Source: Dokdonella immobilis
GTDB lineage: Bacteria; Pseudomonadota; Gammaproteobacteria; Xanthomonadales; Rhodanobacteraceae
Length of the DNA stretch: 64,000 nt
Assembly (NCBI RefSeq): GCF_900115085.1
Contig: NZ_FOVF01000005.1
Coordinates: forward strand, 62,001 to 126,000
Reading direction: 5' to 3'
Shown piece after piece: positions 45,849 through 53,614 of the stretch. The position numbers were made by a program, and so were the translations under genes. A model generated the notes under the pieces. That model searched no databases and was not told the DNA's origin. It saw only the letters and a program-made list of their open reading frames with translations. The stretch's first letter is position 1. Each line of letters begins with the position of its first letter.

Positions 45849-46631
45849 CTATTTCCCGGTGAACTGGGGTTTGCGGCGTTCGAGGAATGCGCGGGTTCCC
45901 TCGCGCATGTCCGCGGTCGTGCAGCAGAGCGCGAATGCCTTGCTCTCGTAGTCCATGCCTTCCTCGGCACCGCATTCGCCGCCGATCAGGACCGCATCGA
46001 GAATGCCGGCGAGGGCATGCGGTGCGGAAGCGGCCAGCTGGTCGGCGATCGCGTCGATCTCCTGGTCCAGCCGCTCGCCTTCCACGACCTTGCCGAGCAG
46101 GCCGAGCTGCAGCGCGCGCTGTGCGTCGACCGGTTTGCCGAGCAGGCACATTTCCAGGGTGGCGGCGCGACCGGCCAGACGCAGCAGGCGTTGGGTTCCG
46201 CCAAAACCCGGCAACAGGCCCAGGGTGATCTCGGGCAGGCCCAGGCGCGCCTTGTCGCTGCCGATGCGCAGGTGGCAGCACATGGCCAGTTCGAGTCCGC
46301 CGCCGAGGGCAAATCCCTGGATCCGGGCGATCACCGGCTTACCGAGCAGTTCGATGCCGCGCATCATGCGTTGGCCGGCCCGCGAGAACCGCTGCGCCTC
46401 GACCGGGCTGAACGCTTCCAGTTCGGCGATGTCGGCGCCGGCGACGAAGGCCTTCTCGCCGGCACCGGCCAGAACGACGACACGGACATGATCCTCGTGG
46501 CGGGCCTGCTCGAACGCAACGGAGAGTTCGTTGATGGTCTCGCGATCGAGGGCATTGAGCTTGTCGGGGCGATTGATGGTGAGCGTGCGGATGGCGCCAC
46601 GATCGCCGATGAGCAGGTTGCGGAAGGCCAT
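45849..46631 (-). CDS. Enoyl-CoA hydratase/isomerase (crotonase) family enzyme
   Basis: The 260-residue crotonase-fold protein has INRPDKLNALD (19-29), the oxyanion-hole segments AFVAGADIAELE (61-72) and GFALGGGLELAMCC (106-119), and the catalytic GLPEITLGLLPGFGGTQRL stretch with Glu (about 131-149). Both catalytic Glu positions of enoyl-CoA hydratase are present, which favours hydratase over isomerase. The pathway cannot be fixed from context: no other fatty acid or amino acid degradation gene is adjacent. Confidence 0.92.
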   Translation of the reverse strand: MAFRNLLIGDRGAIRTLTINRPDKLNALDRETINELSVAFEQARHEDHVRVVVLAGAGEKAFVAGADIAELEAFSPVEAQRFSRAGQRMMRGIELLGKPVIARIQGFALGGGLELAMCCHLRIGSDKARLGLPEITLGLLPGFGGTQRLLRLAGRAATLEMCLLGKPVDAQRALQLGLLGKVVEGERLDQEIDAIADQLAASAPHALAGILDAVLIGGECGAEEGMDYESKAFALCCTTADMREGTRAFLERRKPQFTGK

Positions 46632-46744
46632 GGAAAGTGTCCCGGTACGGATTCATTCAGAAAGTTGGCGGATGATAGCAACACCCCGGGGGGCGAACTT
46701 TCGCCGCCTGGCGGACTCTGTCTGGACTGCCCCGCGCGATCCGA

Positions 46745-46773
46745 TTGGAGCTCCGACAGAGCTCAGGTACACT
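46745..46773 (+). promoter_or_regulatory. Probable promoter of the FKBP gene
   Basis: TTGGAG (46745-46750, 3 of 6) and TACACT (46768-46773, 4 of 6) are spaced by 17 bp. Transcription would start near 46780, giving a 78-nt leader that ends in TGGAGG before the ATG at 46858. Confidence 0.4.
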
Positions 46774-46857
46774 GATCGGCCTTTTTTGGGTCGGTTTGCG
46801 CACCGAGCCGGGCCCGCGAAGTTCACTCATCCGTTTCAGATTCCTTCTGGAGGCAGC

Positions 46858-47538
46858 ATGAAATTTGGTTTGTCACTCGCCATGGTGGCGTTGTTTGCAA
46901 CAGGGGCCGCCCTGGCTCAGGACACGACGTCCCAGAAGGGCAAGCTTTCCTATTCGATCGGCTACCAGATCGGCAAGGACTTCACCGATCGCAAGATGGA
47001 CGTCGACATCAATACCGTCATCAAGGCCATGCAGGATGCCTACGCCAAGCGCAATCCGACCGTCCCCGAGGACCAGATGCGCGAAACGCTGACCGCGTTC
47101 CAGACCAAGATGATGACCGAGGCCAAGGCCGAGTTCGACAAGGTCGCCAACGCGAACAAGGCCAAGAGCGCCCAGTTCATGGCCGAGAACAAGACCAAGA
47201 AGGGCATCGTCTCGCTGCCGTCCGGCCTGCAGTACCGCGTCATCGAGGATGGCACCGGCAAGAAGGTCGGGCCGACCAGCGAAGTCACCGTGCACTACCG
47301 CGGCTCGCTCTCCGATGGTCTCGAGTTCGACAGTTCCTTCGCCCGTGGCGAGCCGGTCAAGTTCAAAGTCAACGAAGTGATCAAGGGCTGGCAGGAATCG
47401 CTGTCGCGCATGAAGGTCGGCGACCACTGGCAGATCTTCGTTCCACCGGATATGGCCTATGGCGAGCGTGGCCAGCCACCGCGGATCGGCCCGAACCAGG
47501 CCCTGGTCTTCGACATCAAGGTCATCGATTCGAACTGA
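46858..47538 (+). CDS. FKBP-type peptidyl-prolyl isomerase (Mip/FkpA-like)
   Basis: The 226-residue protein has a signal peptide (about 1-20), an N-terminal dimerisation domain with helices (about 25-118), and an FKBP domain (about 125-226; VTVHYRGSLSDGLEFDSSF, PVKFKVNEVIKGWQE, FVPPDMAYGERG). It acts in the periplasm on folding outer-membrane proteins; Mip-type members also affect virulence in some species. A GGAGG ribosome site precedes the ATG. A strong hairpin lies just after the stop. Confidence 0.93.
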   Translation: MKFGLSLAMVALFATGAALAQDTTSQKGKLSYSIGYQIGKDFTDRKMDVDINTVIKAMQDAYAKRNPTVPEDQMRETLTAFQTKMMTEAKAEFDKVANANKAKSAQFMAENKTKKGIVSLPSGLQYRVIEDGTGKKVGPTSEVTVHYRGSLSDGLEFDSSFARGEPVKFKVNEVIKGWQESLSRMKVGDHWQIFVPPDMAYGERGQPPRIGPNQALVFDIKVIDSN

Positions 47539-47560
47539 TCGGTCGCCCGAGCCTGAAGCG

Positions 47561-47584
47561 AACGCCGCGGCTTGCCGCGGCGTT
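47561..47584. terminator. GC-rich terminator hairpin between convergent genes
   Basis: A 10-bp perfect stem (AACGCCGCGG at 47561-47570 with CCGCGGCGTT at 47575-47584) encloses CTTG. T-rich bases (TGCATTTGCAT) follow. It lies 22 bp after the FKBP stop and 27 bp before the end of the minus-strand gene, so it may serve both. Confidence 0.6.
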
Positions 47585-47610
47585 TGCATTTGCATCGTGC
47601 GCCGCGCGGA

Positions 47611-47973
47611 TCAGAGGAAGTCGCGCATTTCCTCGAGGGCGCGCTCCATGTCGAGCTTGATGCGATTGATGATGCGCATGGCCGGCTCGGCACTGGCCTG
47701 ATCGGGGTCCGGCGAGCTCGCGGCAAAATTGGCCTGGCCGCGAGTGACCGTGTCGGCGTCCTCGTCGGCGACGAACTGGGCCAGGTAGACGTAGCCCTGG
47801 CGCAGGCCCTCCTTGACTTCCGGGTGCTCGGGACCGAGTTCCCTGAGCAGGGTCAGGATCGCGAAGCGGATCGATTCGCGCGTGTGCGGCAGCAGGCTTT
47901 CGGGCAAACCGTATACCCCGGGTTCGACCTGGGACAGGACCTTGCCATAATCGCTGACTACCTTTGTCGCCAT
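47611..47973 (-). CDS. Small conserved protein of unknown function
   Basis: The 120-residue cytosolic protein begins MATKVVSDYGKVLSQVEPG, followed by a helical segment (SIRFAILTLLRELG), GYVYLAQFVADEDAD, and an acidic helical C-terminus ending DMERALEEMRDFL. I do not recognise a named domain; a proline/glycine-poor all-helical fold is likely. An in-frame ATG at 47982 and GTG at 47991 are other possible starts. It is divergent from the DUF1289 gene. Confidence 0.6.
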   Translation of the reverse strand: MATKVVSDYGKVLSQVEPGVYGLPESLLPHTRESIRFAILTLLRELGPEHPEVKEGLRQGYVYLAQFVADEDADTVTRGQANFAASSPDPDQASAEPAMRIINRIKLDMERALEEMRDFL

Positions 47974-48056
47974 TCCCAGCATGCCCGCCACCAGCCACCC
48001 GAATCACCGCTAATGTAACAGCAGCCCGCTGCCACCCGACAGGATCGAACCCGCGC

Positions 48057-48245
48057 ATGCAGATCAGTTTTCCCCAACCGGTTCTCAGTCCCTGCATCGG
48101 CATCTGCCAACTCGGCGACGATGGATACTGCGTCGGCTGCCTGCGCAGCACTGCCGAGATCGGTCGCTGGCTCGCGATGAGCGCTGCCGAGCGCGAACAT
48201 GTGATGAACGTGGTCCTGCCCGAACGCGAAGCGGAAAAGGCATGA
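48057..48245 (+). CDS. DUF1289 small Cys-rich protein
   Basis: The 62-residue protein has the DUF1289 pattern: SPCIGICQLGDDGYCVGCLRSTAEIGRW, with four Cys residues (13, 17, 25 and 28) that could bind zinc or an Fe-S cluster. Family function is unknown. Its stop overlaps the start of the Nudix gene (ATGA), and that gene overlaps sseA in the same way, so the three genes form an operon. Confidence 0.9.
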   Translation: MQISFPQPVLSPCIGICQLGDDGYCVGCLRSTAEIGRWLAMSAAEREHVMNVVLPEREAEKA

Positions 48246-48859
48246 GTGAGCACGCCGACCTGGCCCGCCTGCGACGCGCCGTGCGCACGCTCGCCGATCC
48301 GCCGCAGCCGCCGGGCTGGAACGCCCATGAATTTCCCGAATTGTGGTCCGAGCATCCGCCGCTGCGGCCGGCCGCCGTGTTGCTGCCCGTGGTCTGTCGC
48401 GGCGCTGCGCTGAGCATGCTGTTCACGCGGCGCAACGAGTCGATGCGCCACCACGCCGGCCAGATCAGCTTTCCGGGCGGCGCGATCGAGGCCGGCGACA
48501 GCGATGCCATTGCCGCTGCCGTGCGCGAGACCCATGAGGAAACCGGAATACGGTCACACTTCATCGATGCGTTCGGCTACCTGGACTGCCTGGATACGGT
48601 TTCCGGATTCTCGGTCACGCCGGTGGTAGCCGCCGTTCGCGACGGATTCGAACTGGCACCCGACCCCGGCGAAGTGGCCGAAGTGTTCGAGGTGCCGCTG
48701 GATTTCATCCTCGAACCCGGTCGCATGCGCCGCTCGGAAATCCTCTGGCACGGACGTGGTCGCGAGATCTTCGAGTTCGAGTTCGCCGGCAAGCGGATCT
48801 GGGGAGCGACCGCCGCTATCCTGCAGAACCTGCTGCGCCGGATGGATGTCGCCGAATGA
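48242..48859 (+). CDS. Nudix hydrolase, probable CoA pyrophosphatase
   Basis: The 205-residue protein has the Nudix box as GGAIEAGDSDAIAAAVRETHEETGI (about 80-104), preceded by the RRNESMRHHAGQISFPGG motif diagnostic for CoA-type Nudix enzymes (UPF0035, LLTxRSx3R3Gx3FPGG, here with HHAGQISFPGG). It would hydrolyse CoA and related pyrophosphates. Start and stop overlap the flanking genes (ATGA at both ends). Confidence 0.9.
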   Translation: MSEHADLARLRRAVRTLADPPQPPGWNAHEFPELWSEHPPLRPAAVLLPVVCRGAALSMLFTRRNESMRHHAGQISFPGGAIEAGDSDAIAAAVRETHEETGIRSHFIDAFGYLDCLDTVSGFSVTPVVAAVRDGFELAPDPGEVAEVFEVPLDFILEPGRMRRSEILWHGRGREIFEFEFAGKRIWGATAAILQNLLRRMDVAE

Positions 48860-49737
48860 ACACCGGAACCCTGATCGGGCCCGAAGAACTGGCCACATTG
48901 CTGGTCGAGGCGGATCCACTGGTCATCGACTGCCGCAAGGCGCTCGATGCGCCACAGAGCGGTCGCGTGGCTTATGCGGCGGCGCACATACCTGGGGCGT
49001 TGTACGCCGACCTCGACACCGATCTCTCGGACCTGTCGAAAAGCGGTCTCGGCCGCCATCCGCTGCCTGATGAGTCGGCGTTTTCCGCCGTGCTCTCCGC
49101 CTGGGGCTGGCATCCGCAGAGGGTCGTCGTCTGCTATGACGATGCTGGAGGTGCCCTGGCGGCGGCCCGCCTGTGGTGGATGCTGCGCCTGGTCGGCGCG
49201 CGCAGCGTGCGCGTCCTCGATGGCGGCTACCAGGCCTGGTGTGAGGCCGGCCAGGCGACCACGTCGGTGGCACCTACATCCGGGTTCGGTGAGGTCTCGG
49301 TGCGCTTCGACGCCAGCCAGTTGGTCGGTTTCGAGGCATTGCAGGCCGGCCTTTCCGAGGCCTCGCTGCGCCTGCTCGACGCGCGCGGTGCGCCGCGCTA
49401 TCGCGGCGAGGTCGAGCCGCTGGATCGCGTCGCCGGCCATGTGCCCGGGGCATTGAATCGCCCGTTTGCCGACAACCTCGATGCAGGAGGCCGGTTCAAG
49501 CCACCGGCTCAGCTGGCGGCGGAGTTTGCCCCGCTGATCGCACCGTATCCACCGGCGGCGGTCGTCCACATGTGCGGTTCCGGGGTTACCGCCTGCCATA
49601 ACCTGCTGGCCATGGAACACGCCGGAATGCCGGGTTCCCGGCTGTTCGCACCGTCCTGGAGCGGTTGGCTCGCCGATCCGGCGCGCCCGGTCGAGACCGG
49701 AGCGGGGCCGGAAGCTCAAAACGCTGCTGCGAGTTGA
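48856..49737 (+). CDS. sseA: 3-mercaptopyruvate/thiosulfate sulfurtransferase (two-rhodanese-domain)
   Basis: The 293-residue protein has two rhodanese domains: an inactive N-terminal one (about 1-140) and an active C-terminal one. The catalytic Cys240 lies in MCGSGVTAC, the CGSGVT loop being typical of 3-mercaptopyruvate sulfurtransferases rather than thiosulfate ones. Other family stretches are VVVCYDDAGGALAAARLWWMLR and VPGALNRPF. It is the last gene of the DUF1289-Nudix-sseA operon. Confidence 0.92.
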   Translation: MNTGTLIGPEELATLLVEADPLVIDCRKALDAPQSGRVAYAAAHIPGALYADLDTDLSDLSKSGLGRHPLPDESAFSAVLSAWGWHPQRVVVCYDDAGGALAAARLWWMLRLVGARSVRVLDGGYQAWCEAGQATTSVAPTSGFGEVSVRFDASQLVGFEALQAGLSEASLRLLDARGAPRYRGEVEPLDRVAGHVPGALNRPFADNLDAGGRFKPPAQLAAEFAPLIAPYPPAAVVHMCGSGVTACHNLLAMEHAGMPGSRLFAPSWSGWLADPARPVETGAGPEAQNAAAS

Positions 49738-49853
49738 GCAGGGCTGCGGCGACCGAAAGCGCCCACTGCCGCACAAGGATCTGTCATCGGTTTGGCCCTA
49801 TACTGCGGCTGCGTCGTTCCCGGCGCGCCGCCTGAGACGAGGTTGACTTCACC

Positions 49854-50465
49854 TTGAGTACGTCCGAAACACGCGTCCGGCCGCGCCGGGCAGGAAACAC
49901 CACCGCCGCGAAGAAGGCGACGGCCAGCCGCAAGAACGCCACCGGCAGCAAGAAGGATCCTGCCCGGTTGCCGGCCAAGTCCCCGGCCCGGGCCATGCCG
50001 GCGGCGAGCAAGCGGACCCCCAAGGCTGCCAGCAAAACCACCTCCAGGGCAGCGCCGAAGAAGGCGCCTGCGAAGACGCCGCGAAAGCGCGTCAAGCCCG
50101 ACCTCGGGCAGGATGTCTACGCGCGCCTGCATGGCGCGGTGACGACCGCGCTGGAGGACCTGAAAGCGCGTGATACCCGCGAAATCGACGTCCGCGGCAA
50201 GACCTCGGTGACCGATCTCATCGTCGTGACCAGCGGCACCTCGACCCGGCACGTCAAGTCGATCGCCGACGAAGTCGTGCGTTCGGCCAAGAAGATCGGC
50301 CTGCCGCCGATCGGCGTCGAAGGACAGCGCGAAGCGGAATGGGTGCTGGTCGATCTTGGCGACATCGTCGTCCACGTCATGTTGCCGCGCACGCGCGAGT
50401 TCTACGGACTCGAGCGCCTATGGACGGTCGGCGACGAGGATCACCCGGAAATGCTCGCGGGCTGA
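49854..50465 (+). CDS. rsfS: Ribosomal silencing factor RsfS with a long basic N-terminal extension
   Basis: RsfS binds ribosomal protein uL14 and stops subunit joining when nutrients are scarce. The conserved part (about 90-203) has [38 protein letters not shown] and the [24 protein letters not shown] end. Residues 1-85 are rich in Lys, Ala, Arg and Pro, like histone H1 tails, and are absent from usual RsfS (about 105-120 residues). The frame starts with TTG at 49854; a downstream GTG would give a normal-length protein but has no ribosome site. A TATACT -10 box lies at 49799-49804. rlmH follows by 13 bp. Confidence 0.92.
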   Translation: MSTSETRVRPRRAGNTTAAKKATASRKNATGSKKDPARLPAKSPARAMPAASKRTPKAASKTTSRAAPKKAPAKTPRKRVKPDLGQDVYARLHGAVTTALEDLKARDTREIDVRGKTSVTDLIVVTSGTSTRHVKSIADEVVRSAKKIGLPPIGVEGQREAEWVLVDLGDIVVHVMLPRTREFYGLERLWTVGDEDHPEMLAG

Positions 50466-50478
50466 AACAGGAGCGGCC

Positions 50479-50949
50479 ATGCGCACGCGGCTGATATCGG
50501 TCGGCGAGCGCATGCCGTCATGGGTCGCCGAGGGATTCGCCGAATACCGCAAGCGGCTCTCGCGCGAGCTGCCGATCGAACTCGTCGAGATTCCGCTCGG
50601 CAATCGTGGCAAGGGCCGGGACCCGCTGCGTGCCGTGACCGACGAAGGCACCGCCGTACTCGCGGCGCTGACCGGCGATACCCATGTGGTTGCCCTCGAT
50701 GGCGCCGGCAAGACCTGGAGCAGCGAACAACTGGCGACCCAGCTCGCCGGCTGGCGCATGCAGGGGCGGGACCTGGCGATCCTGATCGGTGGTCCGGATG
50801 GCCACGCCCCGGCGGCGCTGGAGCGCAGCCAGCAACGCTGGTCGCTCGGGCCGCTGACCCTGCCGCACATGCTGGTGCGCCTGATCGTCGTCGAGCAGCT
50901 TTACCGGGCGGCGACGATCCTCGCCGGACATCCCTACCATCGGGCCTGA
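50479..50949 (+). CDS. rlmH: 23S rRNA pseudouridine-1915 N3-methyltransferase
   Basis: RlmH methylates pseudouridine 1915 in helix 69 of 23S rRNA on the 70S ribosome. The 156-residue SPOUT protein has the AdoMet knot near the end: ILIGGPDGHAP (about 98-108) and LTLPHMLVRLIVVEQLYRA (about 123-141), ending PYHRA as the family does. It starts at ATG 50479 with AGGAG upstream. The rsfS-rlmH pair is conserved in proteobacteria. Confidence 0.96.
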   Translation: MRTRLISVGERMPSWVAEGFAEYRKRLSRELPIELVEIPLGNRGKGRDPLRAVTDEGTAVLAALTGDTHVVALDGAGKTWSSEQLATQLAGWRMQGRDLAILIGGPDGHAPAALERSQQRWSLGPLTLPHMLVRLIVVEQLYRAATILAGHPYHRA

Positions 50950-51071
50950 ACGAGGCCGGCGGTCCGTCGTGCCGGCATCGATTCCGGTTCGGTCCACGCT
51001 GCCGCACGATGGCGAAGTGGCCGGGGGGCGGAAAGGGCAGAATCGACACGCTGGTCCACGCAATTGAATTC

Positions 51072-51668
51072 ATGATCTATCTTGCCTCGCAATCGCCGCG
51101 TCGCCGCCAGTTGCTCGAACAACTCGGTATCGTCTTCGATGTGCTCGACGTCGACATCGACGAAGTCCGAGCCGAGGGTGAGCCCGAACTCGAGTACGTC
51201 AATCGTGTAGCCCGCGAGAAGGCCGGGGCCGGGTTCATCCAGGTGGCTGCGGTCGCCGGCGCCCTGGTCATCGCTGCCGATACCGAAGTCGTGCTCGATG
51301 GCGAGGTCTTCGGCAAGCCGCGCGACGCGGCCGATGCCGCGGCCATGCTGGCCCGTCTTGGTGGCCGCACGCATCGCGTCGTCAGCGTGGTCTGGTGTGT
51401 CGGCGCGGCTGCCGAAGAGCGCGCCGTTTCGATTTCCGAGGTCAGCTTCGCGCCGTTCGGGCCGGGCCAGATCGAGGCCTATGTCGCGACCGGCGAGCCG
51501 TTCGGCAAGGCCGGTGCCTATGCGATCCAGGGACGGGCCGCGGCCTTCGTCAGCCACCTCAGTGGCAGCTATTCCGGGGTCATGGGCCTGCCGTTGCACG
51601 AAACTTCACAATTGCTGCACCGATTTCAGCGAAAATGGACGTCCAACGCGGGTTCTTCTCCGCCCTGA
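51072..51668 (+). CDS. maf: Maf-family nucleoside triphosphate pyrophosphatase
   Basis: This 198-residue enzyme hydrolyses non-canonical or pyrimidine nucleotides (dTTP/UTP in the YhdE group). Motifs: LASQSPRRRQLLEQLG (4-19), the AREKA helix, AADTEVVLDGEVFGKPRD (about 69-86) with the catalytic Asp, and YAIQGRAAAFVSHLSGSYSGVMGLPL. Start at the ATG 51072. The promoter of rng begins 27 bp after its stop; gene order maf-rng-yhdP is as in E. coli. Confidence 0.94.
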   Translation: MIYLASQSPRRRQLLEQLGIVFDVLDVDIDEVRAEGEPELEYVNRVAREKAGAGFIQVAAVAGALVIAADTEVVLDGEVFGKPRDAADAAAMLARLGGRTHRVVSVVWCVGAAAEERAVSISEVSFAPFGPGQIEAYVATGEPFGKAGAYAIQGRAAAFVSHLSGSYSGVMGLPLHETSQLLHRFQRKWTSNAGSSPP

Positions 51669-51694
51669 ACCCGCCACCGCCGCGCTTTCGGCAT

Positions 51695-51723
51695 TCGACA
51701 GGCGCGGTCCCGCCAGCTATAAA
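51695..51723 (+). promoter_or_regulatory. Strong sigma-70-type promoter of rng
   Basis: TCGACA (51695-51700) matches 5 of 6 bases of the -35 consensus, TATAAA (51718-51723) matches 5 of 6 of the -10, and the spacer is 17 bp. Transcription would start near 51730, 25 nt upstream of the GTG start of rng. So rng can be transcribed independently of maf. Confidence 0.75.
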
Positions 51724-51754
51724 TCGCTTCAACTCCTGCCCACAAGTTCTTGTC

Positions 51755-53233
51755 GTGACCGAAGAAATCCTGATAAACGTGACTCCGCGCGAAACCCGCG
51801 TCGCGCTGGTCGAGAACGGCATGCTGCAGGAAATGCATATCGAGCGGGCGAGCCGTCGCGGCTATGTCGGCAACGTCTACAAGGGCAAGGTCAGCCGGGT
51901 CATGCCCGGCATGCAGGCCGCGTTCGTCGAGATCGGACTGGACCGCGCTGCGTTCCTGCATGCCTCGGACATCATCCGCCCGCACTCGACCCTGCTCGGT
52001 GAGAACGGCGAGTCCGCGCCATCGCCGACGCCGCCGATCAACGAATTGCTGCGCGATGGCCAGGAGATCGTGGTCCAGGTCGTCAAGGATCCGATCGGCA
52101 CCAAGGGCGCGCGACTGACCACCCACCTTTCGATTCCCTCGCGCTATCTGGTGCTGCTGCCCTACAGCACCGTGCTTGGCGTTTCGGTGCGCATCGAGGA
52201 CGAAACCGAGCGCATGCGCCTGAAGGAGATCCTGGCCGAATCGATCGGCGGAAATCCGCTCGGCTATATCGTGCGTACGAACGCCGAAGGGCAGACCCGC
52301 GAGGCCCTGGCCGAAGACATCGACTATCTCGGCAAGCTCTGGCGTTCGCTGCTCGACGGCATGGCGACGGCGCGCGTCGGCACGCGTGTCTACGAGGACC
52401 TGCCGCTGGCCTTGCGTGCACTGCGCGACCTGATGCGGCCCTCGATCGAGAAGGTCCGGGTCGATTCGCGCGAAACCTACGACAAGGCGGTCGAGTTCAC
52501 CAGCCAGTTCATGCCCGATCTTGCCGATCGCATCGAGCACTATCCGGGCGAACGCCCGGTCTTCGACCTGTACGGCATCGAAGATGAAATCCAGCGTGCC
52601 CTGCGCAAGGACGTTCCGCTGAAATCCGGTGGCTACCTGATCGTCGACCAGACCGAGGCGATGACGACCATCGACGTCAACACCGGCAGTTTCCTCGGCA
52701 CCCGCAACCTCGAAGAGACCGTCTACCGGACCAACCTCGAAGCCGCGCAATCGGCAGCACGCCATCTGCGCCTGCGCAATCTCGGCGGCATCATCATCAT
52801 CGACTTCATCGACATGACCGACGAGGAGCACAAGCGCCAGGTGATCCGCCAGCTCGAAAAGTCGCTGGCCCGCGATCATGCCAAGACGACCGTGTACGAC
52901 ATGTCGCCGCTCGGCCTGGTCGAGATGACGCGCAAGCGCACCACGGAAAGTCTCGAACGCCAGCTCTGCGAGCCCTGCCCAGCCTGCAGCGGGCGCGGCA
53001 CGATCAAGACCGCAGAGACCGTGACCTACGAGATCTTCCGCGAAATCACCCGCGCGGTGCGCCAGTTCGACGCCGAAAAGCTGCTGGTACTGGCGACGCC
53101 GGAAGTGGTGGCGCGCATCCTCGACGAAGACTCCACCGCGGTTGCCGAACTCGAGGAATTCATCGGCAAGACGATTCGCTTCCAGCCCGAAGAGCACTAT
53201 TCGCAGGAGCAGTTCGATGTGGTGCTGCTCTAG
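51755..53233 (+). CDS. rng: Ribonuclease G
   Basis: RNase G is an endoribonuclease of the RNase E/G family that matures 16S rRNA 5' ends and decays some mRNAs. From the GTG at 51755 the protein has 492 residues, close to E. coli Rng. It has the S1-like domain (about 35-125; GYVGNVYKGKVSRVMPGMQAAFVEIG), the DNase I-like domain with the metal motif TTIDVNTGSF (about 303-312) and EAA, and the zinc-link CEPCPACSGRG (about 409-419). It lacks the long C-terminal scaffold of RNase E. The TAG stop forms part of the CTAG target site of a small mobile element. Confidence 0.95.
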   Translation: MTEEILINVTPRETRVALVENGMLQEMHIERASRRGYVGNVYKGKVSRVMPGMQAAFVEIGLDRAAFLHASDIIRPHSTLLGENGESAPSPTPPINELLRDGQEIVVQVVKDPIGTKGARLTTHLSIPSRYLVLLPYSTVLGVSVRIEDETERMRLKEILAESIGGNPLGYIVRTNAEGQTREALAEDIDYLGKLWRSLLDGMATARVGTRVYEDLPLALRALRDLMRPSIEKVRVDSRETYDKAVEFTSQFMPDLADRIEHYPGERPVFDLYGIEDEIQRALRKDVPLKSGGYLIVDQTEAMTTIDVNTGSFLGTRNLEETVYRTNLEAAQSAARHLRLRNLGGIIIIDFIDMTDEEHKRQVIRQLEKSLARDHAKTTVYDMSPLGLVEMTRKRTTESLERQLCEPCPACSGRGTIKTAETVTYEIFREITRAVRQFDAEKLLVLATPEVVARILDEDSTAVAELEEFIGKTIRFQPEEHYSQEQFDVVLL

Positions 53234-53521
53234 GGAGGCTCTGAACAAGTGGCGCAACCGTCACGACACCTGCCTGCGCGCAGATCGCGACGCGCCGGCG
53301 CAGACAGACTGGCCGTCTCTCAAGTCGGCGCAACAAAGAGCTGCGCGCAAGCAGGCGTCGCCCAAGCGCTTGATCCGATGGATGAAGGGTGTCGTCCAGA
53401 AGGCCCGCCAAAGGCACCGCGCGGCTCGTCAAGACAACCAGCCTTCACTTCGCCACGCACTACGTTTGGCGAGCCTTCTGAACGCCATGACGATTGCGCC
53501 ACTTGTTCAGAGCCTCCCTAG
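53230..53521. mobile_element. MITE-like IS5-family non-autonomous element with CTAG duplication
   Basis: The element body is 53234-53517 (284 bp). Its termini are inverted: GGAGGCTCTGAACAAGTGGC begins the left end and its complement ends the right; the match runs for 30 bases with one mismatch. Identical CTAG sits on both sides (53230-53233 and 53518-53521), consistent with a YTAR target duplication of IS5-group elements. No transposase is encoded inside; short open frames exist on both strands but match no family I know. The left CTAG supplies the rng stop codon, which existed before insertion too. Confidence 0.85.
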
Positions 53522-53614
53522 CGAAGGCCTGCTCCAATGGCGCAAGCGTCGAAATGCGCCGCTGCCCGGATCCCGCCTGGCGCTGGCGTGGCCGATGCGC
53601 GTCGGTCCGTCCCG

